From: Candidatus Caenarcanales bacterium | Lineage (GTDB): Bacteria; Cyanobacteriota; Vampirovibrionia; LMEP-6097 | Length of the DNA: 10,042 nt | NCBI GenBank assembly: GCA_021299565.1 | Contig: JAJTHA010000027.1 | Span: 1 to 10,042, forward strand | Direction of reading: 5' to 3' | Shown here: piece by piece, positions 6,846 through 10,042 of the stretch | How positions within the stretch are numbered: the stretch's first letter is position 1 | Layout: every line of letters starts with the position of its first letter | The notes under the pieces: generated by a model | Seen by the model: only the letters and a program-made list of their open reading frames with translations | Databases searched by the model: none | Told to the model about the DNA's origin: nothing | Made by a program: the position numbers and the translations under genes

Positions 6846-6901
6846 TTAAAAAAGCTTAATGGATAAGCACTTATCTACTGCTATTTATTAAAGCTTTTTA
6901 A
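6846..6901. terminator. AT-rich hairpin, probable terminator after the lptD-like gene
   Basis: TTAAAAAAGCTTAAT (6846-6860) pairs with ATTAAAGCTTTTTAA (6887-6901) with small slips. Between them is a second perfect hairpin, GATAAG-CA-CTTATC (6862-6875). The right arm ends in a short T-run (6895-6899). It directly follows the palindromic element and may have been the original end signal of the gene before the element arrived. Stems are AT-rich, so strength is uncertain. Confidence 0.45.
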
Positions 6902-6993
6902 TCCTTGCCCAGTATTTAGAGTGTCAATTCTTAATCTAGTAATACTTTATATAGGCATCATTCAAGGAAGTCCCCCCCCCGAATCGAACACTA

Positions 6994-7036
6994 AAACCGC
7001 GCCTCTAGAGATACACTCAGGCGCGGTTTGCTTTTT
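6994..7036 (+). terminator. Strong GC-rich hairpin with T-run, terminator-like
   Basis: AAACCGCGCCT (6994-7004) and AGGCGCGGTTT (7019-7029) form a perfect 11-bp stem with a 14-nt loop, followed by GCTTTTTAG (T5 at 7032-7036) and a further T7 at 7045-7051. This is the form of an intrinsic terminator on the plus strand. No protein gene lies just upstream: the lptD-like gene ended 270 bp earlier behind another hairpin. It may end a small RNA or catch read-through. Confidence 0.6.
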
Positions 7037-7164
7037 AGCTCTAGTTTTTTTCAATTCTAAAATTTTGAATACGTCTATCAAATATTTCGAAAGTAATACT
7101 TTTTATTATCATAAGCCAAAAGCACAATCTTGGGAGATTGGGTTGAGTTATTAAAACTAAATAT

Positions 7165-7177
7165 AAGGAGAGAGGAG
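7165..7177 (+). promoter_or_regulatory. Strong ribosome binding site for the long form of the low-complexity protein
   Basis: AAGGAG (7165-7170) ends 10 nt before the ATG at 7181 and AGAGGAG (7171-7177) ends 3 nt before it. It is the clearest Shine-Dalgarno in the window and decides the start at 7181 over an upstream in-frame start at 7130. Most other genes here have none. Confidence 0.8.
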
Positions 7178-7180
7178 ATC

Positions 7181-7936
7181 ATGGGAAGACCAATCAGGAA
7201 CATGCTTGCACGCGTATGTGGAAGACAAACGTGCCAAGCACAAAGAGTTTGTTATAGAGCTGCACCTGTAGTGCGTTACTGCAATCAAGCAGCAGCACCA
7301 GTTGCATATAGCAATCAAACAACAACAAATTTTGCACCAAGCAATACAACAAAAGGAGAGAGAGGAACAATGAACGACGTAAAACCAGTGCCAGTAAGCA
7401 CTAATACAAACACCACACAATCATCAACAAAAGTTGATAGGCATGATCAAACACGTGATAGTCAAAACAATACTAACACCACAGGCAGCAACAACACTGA
7501 AACTAGCAGAAGTAATAATTCTAGTGATCGTTTCAGTTCAGATGCTAGCAAGCATGTCAATGATAGTCGCGATCAGTCACGTGGAAGTCATAACCAAACT
7601 AGCAAATCAGACAGACACGATAAACGTTACGACAACAGTTTTAATACTGACAATAGTGACAATCGCACAATAGATAGAAGCACAAACATTGACAAGAGTA
7701 TAAATGTTCAAGGTGACCTTACTATTCAAAAAGTCAAAGGTAAAAACAATAGAGCATCTGGCAAAGGCATGAAACAAAAATCTGACGATGACACTAGTAC
7801 TTCAACAAGTTCTGAAAGTCGCATCAATAAAGAATGGAAGTTAAAGAAGGCAGACAAGAAAAAAATAAAAAACGAAAATATTGAAATTCATCCACCGCAA
7901 AATCAACAAGCGCCGCAGACAGTTGTAACAATCTAA
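7181..7936 (+). CDS. Unrecognised low-complexity Asn/Ser/Thr/Asp-rich protein with two in-frame starts
   Basis: I do not recognise this 251-residue protein. The N-terminal part (1-63) is basic and has four Cys (13, 18, 24, 34) in VCGRQTCQAQRVCYRAAPVV and a short repeat, AAPVVRYCNQ/AAPVAYSNQ. Residues 70-175 are almost only Asn, Ser, Thr, Asp, Arg, His and Gln, with degenerate repeats: DRHD at 86-89 and 144-147, and TRDSQNN beside SRDQSRGSHNQ. A short ordered-looking strand, INVQGDLTIQKVKG (174-187), is followed by a Lys-rich stretch (218-230) and a Pro/Gln tail ending TVVTI. No signal peptide or membrane segment is seen; most of it should be disordered. ATG at 7181 has a strong ribosome site; a second ATG at 7370 (codon 64) has a nearly identical one, giving a 188-residue form without Cys. 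A clear terminator follows, so it is a one-gene unit. Confidence 0.75.
   Translation: MGRPIRNMLARVCGRQTCQAQRVCYRAAPVVRYCNQAAAPVAYSNQTTTNFAPSNTTKGERGTMNDVKPVPVSTNTNTTQSSTKVDRHDQTRDSQNNTNTTGSNNTETSRSNNSSDRFSSDASKHVNDSRDQSRGSHNQTSKSDRHDKRYDNSFNTDNSDNRTIDRSTNIDKSINVQGDLTIQKVKGKNNRASGKGMKQKSDDDTSTSTSSESRINKEWKLKKADKKKIKNENIEIHPPQNQQAPQTVVTI
7353..7366 (+). promoter_or_regulatory. Internal ribosome binding site for the short form (ATG 7370)
   Basis: AAGGAG (7353-7358) followed by AGAGGA (7361-7366) lies before an in-frame ATG at 7370-7372. The layout copies the upstream site: AAGGAG 10-11 nt from the ATG and a purine-rich GAGG 3-4 nt from it. The short product would begin MNDVKPVPV and have 188 residues. 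Confidence 0.6.
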
Positions 7937-7942
7937 TCAAGA

Positions 7943-7974
7943 AAAATCCCCCACTAAAGTGGGGGATTTTTTTT
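7943..7974 (+). terminator. Intrinsic terminator of the low-complexity gene
   Basis: AAAATCCCCCAC (7943-7954) and GTGGGGGATTTT (7959-7970) form a perfect 12-bp stem with a TAAA loop, and the T-run continues to 7974 (eight T from 7967). It begins 7 nt after the TAA at 7934-7936. It is the strongest terminator in the window. Confidence 0.93.
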
Positions 7975-7983
7975 GATATTTCC

Positions 7984-8028
7984 GAAATGCTAATTCCAAA
8001 AATAGCATATATTCAGAATTAGCATTTC
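7984..8028. promoter_or_regulatory. Perfect inverted repeat upstream of the AAA ATPase gene, operator-like
   Basis: GAAATGCTAATTC (7984-7996) and GAATTAGCATTTC (8016-8028) are perfect 13-bp inverted copies separated by 19 bp. The spacer holds ATAGCATAT (8002-8010), a partial third copy of the same word. The right arm covers the expected -35 region of the promoter whose -10 is at 8039-8044. There is no T-run after it, so it is not a terminator; a repressor site is the simplest reading. It could also be a small palindromic insertion. Confidence 0.55.
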
Positions 8029-8038
8029 CAATTTGTGG

Positions 8039-8044
8039 TATAAA
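8039..8044 (+). promoter_or_regulatory. candidate -10 (TATAAA) of the AAA ATPase gene
   Basis: TATAAA ends 7 nt before the ATG at 8052, predicting a start site at about 8051 and a leaderless message. No Shine-Dalgarno is present. The -35 position lies in the right arm of the inverted repeat and does not match consensus, as expected for a promoter under protein control. Confidence 0.45.
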
Positions 8045-8051
8045 TAATTAT

Positions 8052-9221
8052 ATGTACCAACGATTTTTAGAAAATCCTCTTAAAAAAGAACAAAGCTTCT
8101 TTTTGTTCGGGCCAAGGGGTAGTGGAAAAAGCTACTGGCTGATGCATCAATTACCCAAAGAAAGTATTTTTTTTAATTTACTTGATCCAGAAACGAGAAT
8201 CGAATTCATAAGCCATCCAAGCAAACTTGTGCAATCAATAGCGCCAGGATTCAAAGGTTGGATTGTAATAGATGAAATTCAAAAAGCTCCTAGCTTACTT
8301 GATCTTGTGCATAAACTAATAGAAGAAAAAAACTATAAATTCATCCTCACAAGTTCAAGCGCTCGCACACTCAGGAAACTAGGAGTGAATTTACTGGCTG
8401 GAAGGGCGCACACATATCATATGTACCCTTTGACAAGTCAAGAACTAGGCAAAGACTTTGATCTCAGAACCGCATTAAGCTTCGGGATGCTCCCCAAAAT
8501 ATACGATTCAAAAATCACAAACGCAAAAAAATATCTAAGCTCTTACACTAAAACTTATTTATATGAAGAAGTGATGCAAGAGGGATTGAGCCGTAATTTA
8601 GAAGCTTTCAGTAGATTCCTGGAAGCAGCTAGCTTCTCTCAAGCTTCGGTACTAAATATATCAAGTGTAGCAAGAGATATAGGAATCAATGCTAGAACGG
8701 TTTCCAATTATTTCGATCTTTTGGAAGATATGCTGATTGCCTATCGTCTAAATGTCTTTAACAAAAAAGCAAAACGCAAGCTCATTAGTCATTCAAAGTT
8801 TTATTTTTTTGATGTTGGTGTCTATCAAACTATCAGACCAAAAGGGATTTTAGATTCAGGTCCAGAAATAGAAGGGCATGCTATTGAAACTTTGGTCTTG
8901 CAAGAATTAATTGCATTGAATAGCTATTATGAATTAGATTATCAGATCCAATACTGGAGAACAATTAATGACCAAGAAGTGGATTTTATTCTATATGGTC
9001 CAAGCGGCTTCTGGGCTATTGAGGTAAAAAGGTCTAGCAATATTGGTTCCAATGACCTCAAAAGCCTCAAGCTATTTCTCTCAGACTATCCAGAAGCTAA
9101 AGGGATTTTGGTATATGGTGGAAAGAAAAAACTTTATTTTGAAAATAATATAGAAGCGATTCCGCTTGAAGATTTTTTCGCAGAGATAAAAAGTATATTA
9201 GAATCTAAGCTGAAAACATAA
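8052..9221 (+). CDS. AAA ATPase with C-terminal DUF4143 (PD-(D/E)xK-like) domain
   Basis: Proteins of this family pair an N-terminal P-loop ATPase with a C-terminal nuclease-like domain; their biological role is poorly known. Here 389 residues match the family in length and order. Walker A is GPRGSGKS (20-27), Walker B is WIVIDE (70-75), and LTSSSARTL (about 97-105) is the sensor-1 region that usually reads LTGSSAR. A middle helical, winged-helix-like part holds ISSVARDIGINARTVSNYFD. The C-terminus keeps Asp311 (QEVDFIL) and Glu324-x-Lys326 (WAIEVKRS), the pattern of a restriction-endonuclease fold, so catalytic residues appear intact. A run of eight T lies at 8167-8174 within codons 39-41. 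No partner gene is adjacent: a terminator lies upstream and a convergent gene starts 11 bp downstream. The inverted repeat before it suggests its own control. Confidence 0.9.
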   Translation: MYQRFLENPLKKEQSFFLFGPRGSGKSYWLMHQLPKESIFFNLLDPETRIEFISHPSKLVQSIAPGFKGWIVIDEIQKAPSLLDLVHKLIEEKNYKFILTSSSARTLRKLGVNLLAGRAHTYHMYPLTSQELGKDFDLRTALSFGMLPKIYDSKITNAKKYLSSYTKTYLYEEVMQEGLSRNLEAFSRFLEAASFSQASVLNISSVARDIGINARTVSNYFDLLEDMLIAYRLNVFNKKAKRKLISHSKFYFFDVGVYQTIRPKGILDSGPEIEGHAIETLVLQELIALNSYYELDYQIQYWRTINDQEVDFILYGPSGFWAIEVKRSSNIGSNDLKSLKLFLSDYPEAKGILVYGGKKKLYFENNIEAIPLEDFFAEIKSILESKLKT

Positions 9222-9232
9222 AACTGCTTTTT

Positions 9233-10042
9233 TTAGCTCTCTTTAAGCCCGCTAACCATAACGCCTCTAACAAAATACTTTTGAGTGAACAAAAATAAAA
9301 TCACAACAGGCAAAATCATGATCACAACAATCGCCATCAATTCGCCCCAGCTAGCCCCTCCCAATCTAGATTGAAATTGCTGCAAAGCGAGAGAAAGTGT
9401 GTAGCGTTTTTCATCAATAATAAATATACTTGGCTTCAAAAGATCATTCCAACTAATTAAAAACTGTAAAAGCCCAACAACCATCAAAGCTGGTTTAGAA
9501 AGCGGCATATAAATATCTTTCCAAATAGTAAATTCACTAGCACCATCCAAACGCGCACTATCAGCCAGTTCTTTTGGCACACTAATAAAAAACTGTCTCA
9601 ACAGAAAAATATAAAATGGCAGACCACAAAAATATGGAACGATCAGTGGCAAAAAACTACCATACCAGCCTAAGGATTTAAACAACATAAATTGCGGGAT
9701 AGTCAAAACCATGTCAGGGAGCATGATTGTAGCCAGCGTGATCATAAACAAAAGATCTCTGTATTTCCATTCAAGTGCTGCAAAAGCATAAGCAGCAAGA
9801 CTACTCGCCAAAACCACACCTACTATATTGAAAACAGCTATATACAAAGTATTGAATAAACAATTTGAAAAATCTATTTTATTGAGCGCTGTCAAATAAT
9901 TTTCAAAAGAAAATCTTCGAGGTAAAAACGAGAATGCTTCTTGGTAAATCTCATTAGAACTTTTAAAGCTAGTAGAAACAACAGCCAAAAGTGGGATCAG
10001 AAAAATCACACTAATTAATAACAAAATCAAAAAATTGAAGAT
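9233..10042 (-). CDS. ABC sugar transporter permease (MalG/UgpE family), N-terminus outside the window
   Basis: This is an inner-membrane permease of a binding-protein-dependent carbohydrate importer (CUT1 type). The frame is open to the window edge: codons for IFNF lie before the TTG at 10030, so the true start is very likely just outside and perhaps 5-15 residues are missing. The visible 269 residues show a first helix (ILLLISVIFLIPLLAVVSTS), the family stretch FSFENYLTALNKIDF, about five more helices, and the EAA cytoplasmic loop that contacts the ATPase: ELADSARLDGASEFTIWKDI then YMPLSKPAL. The C-terminus FVRGVMVSGLKES is typical of MalG-like proteins. Its partner permease (MalF-like) and sugar-binding protein should lie upstream, beyond the right edge. 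The substrate cannot be told. It is convergent with the ATPase gene, 11 bp apart. Confidence 0.93.
   Translation of the reverse strand: MFNFLILLLISVIFLIPLLAVVSTSFKSSNEIYQEAFSFLPRRFSFENYLTALNKIDFSNCLFNTLYIAVFNIVGVVLASSLAAYAFAALEWKYRDLLFMITLATIMLPDMVLTIPQFMLFKSLGWYGSFLPLIVPYFCGLPFYIFLLRQFFISVPKELADSARLDGASEFTIWKDIYMPLSKPALMVVGLLQFLISWNDLLKPSIFIIDEKRYTLSLALQQFQSRLGGASWGELMAIVVIMILPVVILFLFTQKYFVRGVMVSGLKES

Larger units (their letters stand above)
6724..7180. other. 457-bp non-coding stretch between lptD and the low-complexity gene
   Basis: In order it holds the rest of the 125-bp palindromic element (to 6845), an AT-rich hairpin (6846-6901), a C9 run (6972-6980), a strong GC-rich hairpin (6994-7029), T-runs at 7031-7035 and 7045-7051, a small perfect hairpin CAATCT-TGGG-AGATTG (7125-7140), and the ribosome site of the next gene. 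A 77-codon open frame (6921-7154) crosses the strong hairpin and has no ribosome site, so I do not call it. No tRNA fold was found on either strand. Confidence 0.7.

Noticed and set aside
6643..6859. Overlapping open frames on both strands across the end of the lptD-like gene
   Set aside because: They arise because the palindromic element reads open in several frames; none has a ribosome site or a recognisable protein.
6971..6995. GAATCGAAC after the C-run, which resembles the T-arm of a tRNA on the minus strand
   Set aside because: The bases around it do not form the 5-bp T-stem, and no anticodon or acceptor stem follows, so it is not a tRNA or a clear remnant.
6921..7154. 77-codon open frame starting with GTG
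   Set aside because: It crosses the C9 run and the strong terminator-like hairpin, has no Shine-Dalgarno, and its amino-acid make-up shows no domain.
7157..7420. Cys/Trp-rich open frame on the minus strand inside the low-complexity gene
   Set aside because: It is the shadow of a repetitive CAA/GCA-rich coding strand and has no start signals of its own.
7434..7673. 79-codon plus-strand frame rich in Val/Ile/Thr in the low-complexity gene
   Set aside because: It is the frame-shifted reading of Asn/Ser/Asp-rich codons; no ribosome site precedes it.
9222..9232. T-run between the convergent ATPase and permease genes as a terminator
   Set aside because: Only a 4-bp imperfect stem precedes the T-run, too weak to call.

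Overview
The window is AT-rich, densely coded bacterial chromosome with eight protein genes that can be supported, two of them cut by the window edges. An LptD/OstA-type outer-membrane protein with a signal peptide, an SDR sugar epimerase and a GT-C-like membrane protein point to a Gram-negative (diderm) cell that makes surface polysaccharide. The recF-dciA pair, a hexameric-type citrate synthase and a sugar ABC permease are ordinary bacterial chromosomal genes. The lineage cannot be fixed from this alone; an uncultivated AT-rich diderm such as a Melainabacteria/Vampirovibrionia-like organism would fit, but that is only a guess.

Layout. 1-243 (-): N-terminus of an NAD-dependent sugar epimerase. 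280-1743 (+): large multi-pass membrane protein, probably an envelope glycosyltransferase. 1744-1913: palindromic, probably mobile, insertion between two convergent genes. 1914-3221 (-): citrate synthase gltA. 3222-3405: spacer holding a second member of the same repeat family. 3406-4876 (-): recF followed by an overlapping dciA. 4877-4917: 41-bp divergent promoter region. 4918-6723 (+): LptD-like protein whose stop codon forms the edge of a 125-bp palindromic element. 6724-7180: long non-coding stretch with two hairpins and a C9 tract. 7181-7936 (+): unrecognised low-complexity Asn/Ser/Thr/Asp-rich protein with two in-frame starts, each with its own strong Shine-Dalgarno, closed by a clear terminator. 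8052-9221 (+): AAA ATPase/DUF4143 protein preceded by a perfect inverted repeat. 9233-10042 (-): MalG-type ABC sugar permease, cut by the window end.

Functionally this is housekeeping (TCA cycle, replication and repair, LPS export, sugar uptake) mixed with surface-polysaccharide genes. The unusual content is between and around the genes: at least three small palindromic elements of two types, placed exactly at gene ends; a set of gene starts that look leaderless, with a -10 hexamer 7-9 nt before the start codon and no Shine-Dalgarno; and the dual-start low-complexity gene. I see no CRISPR array, rRNA, tRNA, transposase, or complete defence system.
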